7,701 bases of DNA from Acidithiobacillus sp. (GTDB lineage: Bacteria > Pseudomonadota > Gammaproteobacteria > Acidithiobacillales > Acidithiobacillaceae). Shown in pieces: positions 1 to 5,441 of the stretch. The translations under genes and the position numbers were made by a program. The stretch covers positions 1 through 7,701 of the forward strand of contig JAPTWR010000194.1 of the NCBI GenBank assembly GCA_028065135.1, in the 5' to 3' direction. The number at the start of each line of letters is the position of its first letter. Positions within the stretch are counted from its first letter, which is position 1. Under the pieces are notes generated by a model. The model saw only the letters and a program-made list of their open reading frames with translations. It searched no databases and was not told the DNA's origin.

Positions 1-1
1 G

Positions 2-406
2 CTGTTCCTGGATGAAATGGAGACCATCCTGGCGGAACGGTCGGGCAACCCCGAGCGAAGCGACGTAGGCGAACAGGCCCGCATCGTATCCACCCTGCTG
101 CTGGCCATGGATCGTCTGGACCACCGCATATTGTTTGTGGGCGCAACGAATCATCCGGACATGCTGGACCGGGCGGTGCGGCGGCGCTTCGATATCGAGA
201 TCGACATGCCGCTGGCCACTGAGGACTCGGCGCAGTCGCTGATCAAGAGCCTTTCCGCGCGGCACCCGGGATTGCCTTTTGCCGATTTTCTGCCTGTGCA
301 GAGCGATGCGCTTGCACCCTGCTCAGGGCGATCCATGGCTGATCTGGAGCGGGAGATGCTGGCCAAGGGGCGAACATGGGTTATTGGAAAGGCTGGCAAA
401 GCTTGA
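2..406 (+). CDS. AAA+ ATPase, C-terminal part (5' end outside window)
   Basis: This is the 3' end of an AAA+ ATPase gene; the open frame runs in from the left edge, so the ATG at position 17 is internal. The first residues read LFLDEME, a Walker B motif with the paired Asp-Glu needed for ATP hydrolysis. About 30 residues further comes a sensor-1-like strand, ILFVGATNHPDMLD, followed directly by RAVRRRFD, the arginine-finger motif of classic AAA proteins (FtsH, p97 and spastin type). The tail (SMADLEREM) fits the start of the small helical lid domain. The Walker A part must lie upstream. Proteins of this class remodel or unfold other proteins or complexes; the substrate cannot be told from this fragment. 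The stop codon TGA lies inside the -35 box of the next promoter. The family call is firm and the specific role unknown. Confidence 0.9.
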   Translation: MFLDEMETILAERSGNPERSDVGEQARIVSTLLLAMDRLDHRILFVGATNHPDMLDRAVRRRFDIEIDMPLATEDSAQSLIKSLSARHPGLPFADFLPVQSDALAPCSGRSMADLEREMLAKGRTWVIGKAGKA

Positions 407-437
407 CAGCCTGTCATGATTGATATACAATAATCAT
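403..437 (+). promoter_or_regulatory. Sigma-70 promoter with palindromic operator, site 1
   Basis: The -35 box TTGACA (403-408) and -10 box TACAAT (426-431) are separated by exactly 17 bp. The -10 sits inside an interrupted palindrome at 416-437 with perfect outer arms ATGATT (416-421) and AATCAT (432-437); 9 of 11 bases per half are symmetric. The expected transcription start is near 438, giving a leader of about 20 bases before the ATG at 460. A protein bound to the palindrome would block RNA polymerase, so repression is the likely mode (inference). The same module recurs at three other places in the window. The -35 box contains the stop codon of the upstream ATPase gene. Confidence 0.85.
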
Positions 438-459
438 ATATTGATAAGGAGAGCTTGCC

Positions 460-651
460 ATGCGTGACCATATCGTGATTGAAGATCGGCTACATGCCGC
501 AGGGTACCAAACCGAGCGGTGTGGTGGCGTTGTGCGGGTCCATGATCCGATCCATGCCGTTATTGGTCAGGAAGCCGTCATAACGGGATGGAAACTGGAA
601 GAAATACGCACCGTTCAGCAGGCTTGGGCATTCATTGAGGCGCGTGGCTAA
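460..651 (+). CDS. Small hypothetical protein (63 aa)
   Basis: This is the first gene of unit A, about 22 bases downstream of the predicted transcription start. The ATG is preceded by a strong SD, AAGGAGAG (about 447-454), at good spacing. The protein begins with a short helix (residues 5-15), continues with a strand-rich middle (GGVVRVHDPIHAV, then a likely second hairpin around QEAVITGW), and ends with a helix, VQQAWAFIEARG. This looks like a compact alpha-beta fold. A single Cys at about residue 21 gives no metal-site pattern. There is no signal peptide or membrane segment. I do not recognise the family. The stop codon overlaps a further ATG (TAATG), followed by a 76-base spacer before the next gene. 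Confidence 0.8.
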   Translation: MRDHIVIEDRLHAAGYQTERCGGVVRVHDPIHAVIGQEAVITGWKLEEIRTVQQAWAFIEARG

Positions 652-711
652 TGAAAATCAAAATCGGATGATGGCTGTTAGCCATGGCAGCCTTCGTGAA
701 AATCATTGATT
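652..711 (+). other. Spacer with direct repeats and small inverted repeats
   Basis: The gap between the 63-aa and 227-aa genes contains two copies of TGAAAATCA (652-660 and 697-705), 45 bp apart. Between them are two mutually exclusive small hairpins: ATGGCT (671-676) with AGCCAT (680-685), and GGCTG (673-677) with CAGCC (688-692). A symmetric AATCA-T-TGATT sits at 701-711. No T-run follows, so this is not an intrinsic terminator. It could act on expression of the downstream genes in RNA or DNA form, but it may be chance. Confidence 0.35.
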
Positions 712-727
712 GGGGAACCGACTGAAT

Positions 728-1411
728 ATGCCCACATTTTTCCAGAATAAAGACAGCTTGCCGCCCGAGTTGCTGGCCCGGTGGGATCGCGCGGTCACCG
801 AATATGACCGTGTGCTACGCGAGGTCTGCGGCGACAGCGAAACCAAAGGACTGTTTTTCTACAACGCCACCCGCGAAAAATCGGCCTTGTTCTGGCGTTT
901 GCTGAACGGCAAGGAACCACTATCCATGCCGCCGCCAACCAGTTTTTCGTATCCGTGGTACGAGATTATCGAAAAACCGGGGCCGCACATGGTCGGTGAT
1001 ATTGGATTTCGCGCCTACGGCAAACCACTTGGCCAGCACTTGGCCGCAATACGCGGGACGGATGTTGAAGACCATCTGTTCATCAATCAATGCGACTGGA
1101 CCGTGATCTCTCATAATGCCGTCGCGCAAGAAATGTTGGAAGCGCTGCATGGTGGCAACTTCACGTTGGAGGACCAGAACCGCCTGATGGCCGCCGGCCC
1201 GGAATGGATCGTCCAATATAGGGAGTGGCCCGCATATCGCCTGTTTGTGCAACGGTATCGACGGCAAACCTTGCCACGATTCCTGGAAGACACGCTCCGA
1301 CTGGTAGATAAAGGTTCCTGGTCCTGGACCAATACGGTGGTCATTGGAGAACTGGATGACGGTGGCGTGGAACTGGAAAGTGATGGATGGTTTTTGGAGA
1401 AAATGACATGA
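728..1411 (+). CDS. Hypothetical protein (227 aa)
   Basis: The ATG at 728 is chosen because GGGGAA (712-717) precedes it by 10 bases; a TTG at 710 is in frame but would leave that SD inside the gene. The protein looks soluble, with no signal peptide or membrane helix. It has helical N- and C-terminal parts (LPPELLARWDRAVTEYDRV at residues 11-29; a Tyr/Arg-rich stretch around IVQYREWPAYRLFVQRYR) and a central part rich in aromatic residues and prolines. The last stretch, TVVIGELDDGGVELESDGW, looks like a beta-hairpin. Tryptophans are frequent. I see no catalytic motif and do not recognise the family. Its stop shares the ATGA with the next start, so the two are probably translationally coupled and may work together. 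Confidence 0.8.
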   Translation: MPTFFQNKDSLPPELLARWDRAVTEYDRVLREVCGDSETKGLFFYNATREKSALFWRLLNGKEPLSMPPPTSFSYPWYEIIEKPGPHMVGDIGFRAYGKPLGQHLAAIRGTDVEDHLFINQCDWTVISHNAVAQEMLEALHGGNFTLEDQNRLMAAGPEWIVQYREWPAYRLFVQRYRRQTLPRFLEDTLRLVDKGSWSWTNTVVIGELDDGGVELESDGWFLEKMT

Positions 1412-1953
1412 GCGAAACCGTTGAGCCCCAACTGGAAATCAGTCGCGCGTCCCTACTGAGCGGTCGTCGCTTGCTGTACGGCTACCGTATCGATGCGACA
1501 TGGGAAACCGTAAGCCATGAGAATCTTTCCCTGAAAGGCATTGCCTGGGTCAACCCAGACGAAGATATGGCTGGCCAGGTGGACCTGGTGAGCAATAGGA
1601 TGCTGGACGATCAGGAGAGGGATTACTGGCTGGTGACCGTCAGTAACAGCTCAGGGGATAGTTTCGGGTCTACGCCACGGGCGGAAATCACCCATGCGGA
1701 TATTTTCGACGACCACGAAGAGGCTTTGGAACTGGTAGGCATACTGGAAAATCTGGTGCTGGGGACGCAAGGCGCGCTCCATTACACCATGCCCAACGAC
1801 GGCTGGGTGGCTTACCAGAATGGCGGGCAGCCACGTATGCTGGACTTGTCGCACCTGGATGGAATTTTTGACCGGCTGGATGGTGTGTTTTTGATGCGGA
1901 TAGGGAAAGAGCAGGTGAGGCGATGGGCTTTTAATGAGGCTGAATCATGCTGA
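1408..1953 (+). CDS. Hypothetical protein (181 aa)
   Basis: The start at 1408 is preferred over the upstream in-frame ATG at 1387 because TGGAGA (about 1395-1400) lies 7 bases before it and because it forms an ATGA overlap with the previous stop. The protein is acidic and soluble. Residues 20-80 look beta-rich with aromatic residues (LLYGYRIDATWETV, DYWLVTVSNSSGDS), followed by a helix rich in Asp, Glu and Leu (DDHEEALELVGILENLVLG), a loop (MPNDGWVAYQNGG) and a C-terminal helix. No recognised catalytic motif, metal site or signal peptide is visible. The tight coupling to the 227-aa gene upstream and to the Pth2 gene downstream (7-base overlap) suggests co-production, but the function is unknown. 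Confidence 0.8.
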   Translation: MSETVEPQLEISRASLLSGRRLLYGYRIDATWETVSHENLSLKGIAWVNPDEDMAGQVDLVSNRMLDDQERDYWLVTVSNSSGDSFGSTPRAEITHADIFDDHEEALELVGILENLVLGTQGALHYTMPNDGWVAYQNGGQPRMLDLSHLDGIFDRLDGVFLMRIGKEQVRRWAFNEAESC

Positions 1954-2306
1954 AGCAGGTTATTGTGGTGCGGAAAGATCTGAATATGCGCAAGGGCAAG
2001 ATGATCGCCCAGGGCGCACACGCCAGTCTGACCGCAGCGTTTGTTGCGGTGAACGACTATCAGAAGGTCATCGACTTTCGTGACTGGTTTCACGGTGACC
2101 AGCGCAAGATTGCCGTGGGTGCGCCTGACGAGGATACCTTGCATCGGGTGTATGCCCAAGCGCAAGCGGCTGGGTTGCCGTGCGCGATCATTCAGGACCA
2201 CGGATTGACCGAGTTCGGCGGGGTGCCGACTTACACGGCGGTCGCCATTGGGCCTGCGGAGGATACCGACGTGGACCTGATAACCAGGGATTTGGGTCTG
2301 CTGTAA
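1947..2306 (+). CDS. Peptidyl-tRNA hydrolase, Pth2 (archaeal/eukaryotic) type
   Basis: The protein of 119 aa matches the Pth2 family along its whole length. Residues 1-27 carry the signature K-x-V-x-VVRKDL-x-M-x-x-GK-x-x-AQ-x-AHA, with the conserved Lys at about 18 and His at 25. Residues 81-103 read IIQDHGLTEFGG then VPTYTAVAIGPA, equivalent to the family motif with Asp84 and Thr88 and the closing IGPA. The C-terminus (VDLITRDLGLL) is the usual last helix and strand. Family members hydrolyse the ester bond of peptidyl-tRNA, recycling tRNA from aborted translation. Most bacteria rely on the unrelated Pth1, so this is likely an accessory copy. The SD is GAGG at 1936-1939. It overlaps the preceding gene by 7 bases and is the last gene of unit A. 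Confidence 0.9.
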   Translation: MLKQVIVVRKDLNMRKGKMIAQGAHASLTAAFVAVNDYQKVIDFRDWFHGDQRKIAVGAPDEDTLHRVYAQAQAAGLPCAIIQDHGLTEFGGVPTYTAVAIGPAEDTDVDLITRDLGLL

Positions 2307-2344
2307 CAGGGCGAAGTGCGCAAGACTTGGTGACCGGTGCAAGC

Positions 2345-2380
2345 TTTACGCCGTCTGTATGATTGATATATAATAACCAT
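2345..2380 (+). promoter_or_regulatory. Promoter with palindromic operator, site 2
   Basis: The -10 box is a consensus TATAAT (2369-2374). The best -35 is TTTACG (2345-2350), 4 of 6 matches at 18 bp spacing, so this promoter is weaker in its -35 than sites 1 and 4. The palindrome at 2359-2380 has arms ATGATT and AACCAT, with one base changed from the perfect arm. Its first 13 bases are identical to site 1. The predicted start near 2381 leaves about 31 bases before the ATG at 2412. Confidence 0.8.
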
Positions 2381-2411
2381 AACAAAGATGCAACCAGAAG
2401 GAATGGAAACT

Positions 2412-2891
2412 ATGACTCTCCCGAAAGACTCCCAGGCCGTGAAATGTTACCGGCTTGGACTGGGTTGCCGAGATCACCCCGCAGGCGTGATTTCCGATAT
2501 TGCCAGCGCAGACGGGGTCTCCCTCGAAGAGGCGGAACGGCGGTACGCAGAAGCCAAGGATCAGCACGGCAAGCGAGCCGCCGGACAGATTACACGCGGC
2601 CTGCGGCGGCGCGGTGCGCTGGAGTCGATGCGGTGGGCGATTCTCTGCCGGTGCGAAGCGGCCCATGCCCGGATGCCGGTGGGTGCTGATCTTGTGGCAA
2701 TAACAAACGCATTGTTGGACGACCTGGCGTTTGCGTACAAGTATGCGACTCGCGCCCGCCATGCTCCTGAGCGGGAATGGGTCCAGCAGCAGATAGAAAA
2801 TCTGCATCATGAAGGCTTGATCATTCGCGGCACGGCCGGCATGCGCATTACTGACGCTGGCCGGGCCTATTTTGTTGAACAAACTCGGTAA
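2412..2891 (+). CDS. Putative winged-helix-like DNA-binding protein (159 aa)
   Basis: Three in-frame ATGs exist (2388, 2403, 2412). The last is chosen because AGAAGGA (2396-2402) lies 9 bases before it, and because 2388 would lie only a few bases after the predicted transcription start. Residues 37-75 are helical and rich in Arg, Lys and Glu (SLEEAERRYAEAKDQ; RGLRRRG). Residues 92-155 look like a winged helix: a helix (DLVAITNALLDDLAFAYK), a likely recognition helix (REWVQQQIENLHHEGLI) and a wing (IRGTAGMRITDAGRAYF), the last resembling the wing of many MarR/PadR-like folds. It has three cysteines but no clear metal pattern. It is the first gene behind operator site 2, so an autoregulating repressor is one possibility. 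The family is not identified and the DNA-binding call is inference. Confidence 0.7.
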   Translation: MTLPKDSQAVKCYRLGLGCRDHPAGVISDIASADGVSLEEAERRYAEAKDQHGKRAAGQITRGLRRRGALESMRWAILCRCEAAHARMPVGADLVAITNALLDDLAFAYKYATRARHAPEREWVQQQIENLHHEGLIIRGTAGMRITDAGRAYFVEQTR

Positions 2892-2905
2892 CCTATTTGC
2901 TAACC

Positions 2906-2911
2906 AAGGGG
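2906..2911 (+). promoter_or_regulatory. Shine-Dalgarno that selects a TTG start
   Basis: AAGGGG lies 8 bases before a TTG at 2920. This is the only good SD near the start of the membrane-protein gene. The alternative TTG at 2872 lies inside the preceding gene with no SD in front. Confidence 0.6.
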
Positions 2912-2919
2912 TGCGAGAT

Positions 2920-3141
2920 TTGAAAACCAGATCGGTGAACATATTAACTTCGTTAGCTTTTGCGATCCTGTACGGGCTATTTGTTCTCGCATTAAGCCCC
3001 ATGTTGTTTGACGGGGTTTTGCCGACAGGGTTTGTGCTATTGTTTTTGGTCATGATAGCCGGACCAACGTTCATGGTGACGCTCTTTTTGCGCGGGTACT
3101 TATCTCAAAGACCAGATAACAGCCTGCGAACTAAAATTTGA
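2920..3141 (+). CDS. Small two-helix membrane protein (73 aa)
   Basis: The start is an unusual TTG chosen by the AAGGGG SD 8 bases upstream; a TTG at 2872 would add 16 residues. Residues 1-5 are basic (MKTRS), followed by a hydrophobic segment at about 8-27 (ILTSLAFAILYGLFVLAL) and a second at about 36-58 (TGFVLLFLVMIAGPTFMVTLF), joined by a short loop. The tail is basic and polar (LRGYLSQRPDNSLRTKI). The positive charges at both ends suggest a cytoplasmic N- and C-terminus with a periplasmic loop. No known family is recognised. Base composition is more AT-rich than its neighbours. The stop TGA is embedded in the -35 box of the next promoter. Confidence 0.7.
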   Translation: MKTRSVNILTSLAFAILYGLFVLALSPMLFDGVLPTGFVLLFLVMIAGPTFMVTLFLRGYLSQRPDNSLRTKI

Positions 3142-3173
3142 TACCGCCAGTTCGTTTGTTATATAATTATCAT
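3138..3173 (+). promoter_or_regulatory. Promoter with degenerate palindromic operator, site 3
   Basis: A -35 TTGATA (3138-3143) and consensus -10 TATAAT (3162-3167) are 18 bp apart. The right half, 3163-3173 (ATAATTATCAT), matches the other operator sites closely. The left half, 3152-3162 (TCGTTTGTTAT), has lost most of the ATGATT arm. A dimeric regulator would therefore bind more weakly or through one half. It heads unit C. Confidence 0.7.
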
Positions 3174-3192
3174 ATCAAAGCGGAGGTCAATA

Positions 3193-3495
3193 ATGGAGAA
3201 AACCAGATTCAAGGTGAACGGAAAGCCCGTATACCGCACAAGGATCGGCTCTTATGTTTTTAGCCATCCTGACGGCGAAAAAGAAGAAGTGCTCGGCATG
3301 GGGTCGTTTTCTTTGTTGGTTGAAAAGGTGGACGTTTTCGACGACATGGGGCACAACGTGCGGTTCATACGAAAATTTTCCGTGGGATGGCGTGGGCGAC
3401 CAGAGGATGATCACCCCTGTCCATGCAAGGTTTGTCAAAGCAAGATCGCCCCTGCGTGGTGGCGCGGATCAAAGTACGACGTGAGACTGGCTTGA
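3193..3495 (+). CDS. Hypothetical protein (100 aa) with C-terminal CxCxxC
   Basis: This is the first gene of unit C. The ATG is preceded by a strong GGAGG (3182-3186) at 6 bases. The N-terminal 70 residues look beta-rich (TRFKVNGKPVYRTRIGSYVF; SLLVEKVDVFDDMG), with alternating polar and hydrophobic residues. Residues 76-81 form CPCKVC, a possible metal-binding or redox cluster, followed by a basic, Trp-rich tail (PAWWRGSKYDVR). The SHPDGEKEEV stretch is charged and probably a loop. There is no signal peptide. I do not recognise the family. The stop overlaps the next ATG (TGATG), indicating translational coupling to the HD phosphohydrolase. Confidence 0.75.
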   Translation: MEKTRFKVNGKPVYRTRIGSYVFSHPDGEKEEVLGMGSFSLLVEKVDVFDDMGHNVRFIRKFSVGWRGRPEDDHPCPCKVCQSKIAPAWWRGSKYDVRLA

Positions 3496-4187
3496 TGGGT
3501 GAACTGGAATCCGCAGAAGCCTGGTGGCAATGGCAGCACGTCCTGAAAGAAGCGCAGAGCCATTGTCGAATGGCAGGACTGCGTTTCGCCAATCCGTATC
3601 ACAACATCGAGCACTGCGAATCGGTGGCGAAGGTTGCCGTTTTCTACGGTATGGAGACGGGCCTTGAGCGTAATGATCTTGTGGCTTTGGGTTTGGCTGG
3701 CCTGTTCCATGACGTTGATCACAGCGGGAAACCGCTGGATGTTGTCCCAGATGCGGAAAATATCAACAAGGCATTAAAAGACTTCCATGTATATGCTTCC
3801 AACAACTTTCTTGACGAAGGGCTTTCGCGCACGGTGAGCCGGATTATCGCCAACACCGAAGTCCAGAAGATCGACGGACAAATACGGTTTCAGGAACCTA
3901 CTGGAAAACTGGAGACATTCATTCGAGATGCCGATGTGACCCAGCTACTGTTTTCAGGAGGGCGGGAGATGCAGGCGGGCCTCGCTCAGGAGATGAGCCT
4001 GCCGTTTAACCCTGCGTTCAGAAGGAAAGCGGTCGATTTTCTTTATTCCGTTAGCCTTTACACGAAGCCGGCGCGGGCGCGAAGGGCGTCCATGCGCGAC
4101 TTTATGGATTCCTGGTGCATTGGGAAATCTGGGGATCGCCTTGCCGCGTGTGGTAACGCGGGTGATAGTTGTCATGACCGTCCATAG
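3495..4187 (+). CDS. HD-domain metal-dependent phosphohydrolase, phosphodiesterase-like
   Basis: The protein of 230 aa carries a clear HD metal site: YHNIEH (His36 and His40), LFHDVDHSG (the His72-Asp73 doublet, with His76) and a later Asp in FIRDADVTQ (Asp145 or Asp147). The spacing HNxxH then HDxDHxG resembles class I cyclic-nucleotide phosphodiesterases, though the general HD superfamily also includes dNTP and (p)ppGpp hydrolases. The substrate is therefore a phosphoester, possibly a signalling nucleotide, and is not determined. The ATG at 3495 is chosen because it is coupled to the previous stop; no strong SD is seen, and the in-frame ATG at 3423 would overlap the upstream gene by 73 bases. 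The C-terminal 30 residues, with three cysteines, lie beyond the recognisable domain and overlap the next gene by 14 bases. Confidence 0.85.
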   Translation: MGELESAEAWWQWQHVLKEAQSHCRMAGLRFANPYHNIEHCESVAKVAVFYGMETGLERNDLVALGLAGLFHDVDHSGKPLDVVPDAENINKALKDFHVYASNNFLDEGLSRTVSRIIANTEVQKIDGQIRFQEPTGKLETFIRDADVTQLLFSGGREMQAGLAQEMSLPFNPAFRRKAVDFLYSVSLYTKPARARRASMRDFMDSWCIGKSGDRLAACGNAGDSCHDRP

Positions 4188-4383
4188 CCACAAACCAGAC
4201 TCTCCCTGCCTGGGCTTCTGCACCACAGCCCTGGGCGACGACGTATGCAAATCTTGTGGGAGGACGTTCGATGAAGTGACGAGATGGATTGTCATGTCGC
4301 CGGAAGAGAAGGCTGCAACATGGGGAAGGCTGAACCGGGATGGGTGGTGGGATACCCAACGGAGAGCAAGAAATGGCGGTTGA
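4174..4383 (+). CDS. DUF1289 family small Cys4 protein
   Basis: The 69-aa protein shows the DUF1289 signature: DSPCLGFC near the N-terminus, then CKSCGRTFDEVTRW and MSPEEKAATWGRL. Four cysteines (12, 16, 25 and 28) are arranged as C-x3-C and C-x2-C and probably bind a metal or Fe-S cluster. Function in the family is not established; members are often described as putative Fe-S proteins in proteobacteria. The ATG at 4174 fits the family start; an upstream in-frame TTG at 4120 would add 18 residues with no family counterpart. No strong SD is seen, so translation is likely coupled to the HD gene, whose last 14 bases it overlaps. Its end overlaps the next gene by 11 bases. Confidence 0.88.
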   Translation: MTVHSHKPDSPCLGFCTTALGDDVCKSCGRTFDEVTRWIVMSPEEKAATWGRLNRDGWWDTQRRARNGG

Positions 4384-4657
4384 TGATCAGGAACCACAGG
4401 AATTACAGCGTGTCACCGTGCTGGGCATGCTGGACGGCGACGGTCAGAACAGCGTCGTGCTGCACTTGTTTCCATCCGCCATGTCTCGCGTGATGGTGGC
4501 CGCGGAGTGGGCCAAGGCGCACCCGGAGGCGAAGCACGTTAAGATTGTCCTGCACGGCGAGAAGCCGGATGCGCTGACCATGACCTTGCCGCGCATCAAC
4601 TTGTTGGGGATGGTGGCCGACCTGGAGCGGCAGGAGCATGGGGTGATGCTTCAATGA
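4373..4657 (+). CDS. Hypothetical protein (94 aa)
   Basis: The start at 4373 has GGAGAG (4361-4366) 6 bases ahead; the in-frame ATG at 4340 lacks this and lies deeper in the previous gene. The protein looks like a small alpha-beta fold: a strand (RVTVLGMLDG), a second (SVVLHLFP), a helix (AMSRVMVAAEWAKAHPEA), a strand (HVKIVLHG), a possible strand (ALTMTLPRI) and a final helix (LLGMVADLERQEHG). No cysteine cluster, catalytic motif or membrane helix is visible and I do not recognise the family. It ends with an ATGA overlap onto the 55-aa small ORF. Confidence 0.75.
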   Translation: MAVDDQEPQELQRVTVLGMLDGDGQNSVVLHLFPSAMSRVMVAAEWAKAHPEAKHVKIVLHGEKPDALTMTLPRINLLGMVADLERQEHGVMLQ

Positions 4658-4821
4658 GTCCGGTCCAAGCAGAAGGTCAACGGATGTGGCTGGACGAGTG
4701 TGTGCCCGTGGGTGTTTTCGACGATGAGCAATCTGAACAAATATGGGATGTTTGTTGTGCGTCTCATCCAGATGATCCGTTTTCAGAGTGGGAAAAACGC
4801 AAAGGGGAGATTACAGGATGA
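4654..4821 (+). CDS. Small coupled ORF (55 aa), hypothetical
   Basis: An ATG at 4654 opens a 55-codon frame ending in TGA at 4819-4821. Both ends are ATGA overlaps: its start overlaps the stop of the 94-aa gene and its stop overlaps the start of the glycosylase gene. This double 4-base overlap is strong evidence that it is translated. The protein is acidic and Trp-rich (MWLDECVPVG; EQIWDVCCASHPDDPFSEWEKRKG), with three cysteines including an adjacent pair, and no membrane segment. GGGGTGATG just upstream (about 4640-4648) may serve as a loose SD. The family is not recognised. A possible role is as a partner or modulator of the glycosylase, but only position supports that. Confidence 0.65.
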   Translation: MSPVQAEGQRMWLDECVPVGVFDDEQSEQIWDVCCASHPDDPFSEWEKRKGEITG

Positions 4822-5426
4822 TGGCCTGTCAAAAATGTGAATCCCTCTGCACCTCCCGCACGCAAATCGTCGAACCTGATCTCCCAGAATTTGGCCGCCC
4901 ATGCCATGTCCTTGTGGTCGGTGAGGCCCCAGGCGCCGAGGAGGACACCCAGGGCAAGGGCTTCGTGGGCCGCGCCGGGCGTACCCTGCATGCGTTGCTG
5001 GAAGAACATGGATTGCGGCGCGGCACCGATTACGGCTGCGCCAACATGGTGTGGTGCCGACCGCCAGAGAATCGGAAGCCGACAAAATTGGAAATTGAAG
5101 CGTGTTTACCGAAGTTGGCGGAAACCATTTCCACATCAAAACCACAGGTGGTGTTAGCGGTAGGAGATACTGCTGCGCAGGTATTCATGGGGAAACACCA
5201 TGATTTTGGATTACTGCAGAAAATCCAATATCTCAAGGAGAACGCCTATTGTCCGAGAAGCCTATTGGGCTATGGGTCGGTTCTGGACATGAAATGGCCA
5301 TATGGCACGCGACTGTTTGTTATCCCGCACACCTCGCCCCTTGCGTGGAACAGAAACGCACCTGATGGTCGGAAATGGTCGGAAGTTGGGGCTGAGCAGG
5401 TCAGGCGGATGGTAAAGCTACTTTAA
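4818..5426 (+). CDS. Uracil-DNA glycosylase, family 4 (Fe-S type)
   Basis: The protein of 202 aa has the family-4 pattern: CQKC near the N-terminus (Cys4, Cys7), motif 1 GEAPGAEED at 35-43 followed by GFVGRAGRTL, then NMVWCRPPENRKPT with Cys80 and Cys96 spaced C-x15-C. These four cysteines are the expected [4Fe-4S] ligands. Motif 3 reads HTSPL at 171-175, where the family usually has HPS. Members remove uracil from DNA, starting base-excision repair of deaminated cytosine. The start at 4818 is chosen because GGGGAGA (4804-4810) precedes it by 7 bases and it shares ATGA with the 55-aa ORF; an in-frame upstream start at 4788 would lie well inside that ORF. A second ATG at 4821 follows directly. 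Confidence 0.92.
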   Translation: MMACQKCESLCTSRTQIVEPDLPEFGRPCHVLVVGEAPGAEEDTQGKGFVGRAGRTLHALLEEHGLRRGTDYGCANMVWCRPPENRKPTKLEIEACLPKLAETISTSKPQVVLAVGDTAAQVFMGKHHDFGLLQKIQYLKENAYCPRSLLGYGSVLDMKWPYGTRLFVIPHTSPLAWNRNAPDGRKWSEVGAEQVRRMVKLL

Positions 5427-5441
5427 ACAGGAAGATATTCT

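Noticed and set aside
671..692. Intrinsic terminator between the first two genes of unit A
   Set aside because: The hairpins are short and not followed by a run of T.
1812..2342. Reverse-strand open frame (176 codons)
   Set aside because: It is opposite the well-supported Pth2 gene and the end of the 181-aa gene; no family features.
2307..2344. Possible terminator after the Pth2 gene
   Set aside because: Only a 4-bp CTTG/CAAG stem around ACCGGT can be formed and there is no T-run.
2346..3074. Long reverse-strand open frame (242 codons)
   Set aside because: It lies opposite two forward genes that have good SD sequences and coherent features (winged-helix-like end, two membrane helices), crosses promoter site 2, and has an unstructured composition.
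3423..3495. Longer start for the HD phosphohydrolase
   Set aside because: It would overlap the 100-aa gene by 73 bases and adds no domain; the coupled start at 3495 is simpler.
4120..4173. TTG start extending the DUF1289 protein
   Set aside because: The extra residues lie inside the HD gene and have no counterpart in the family.
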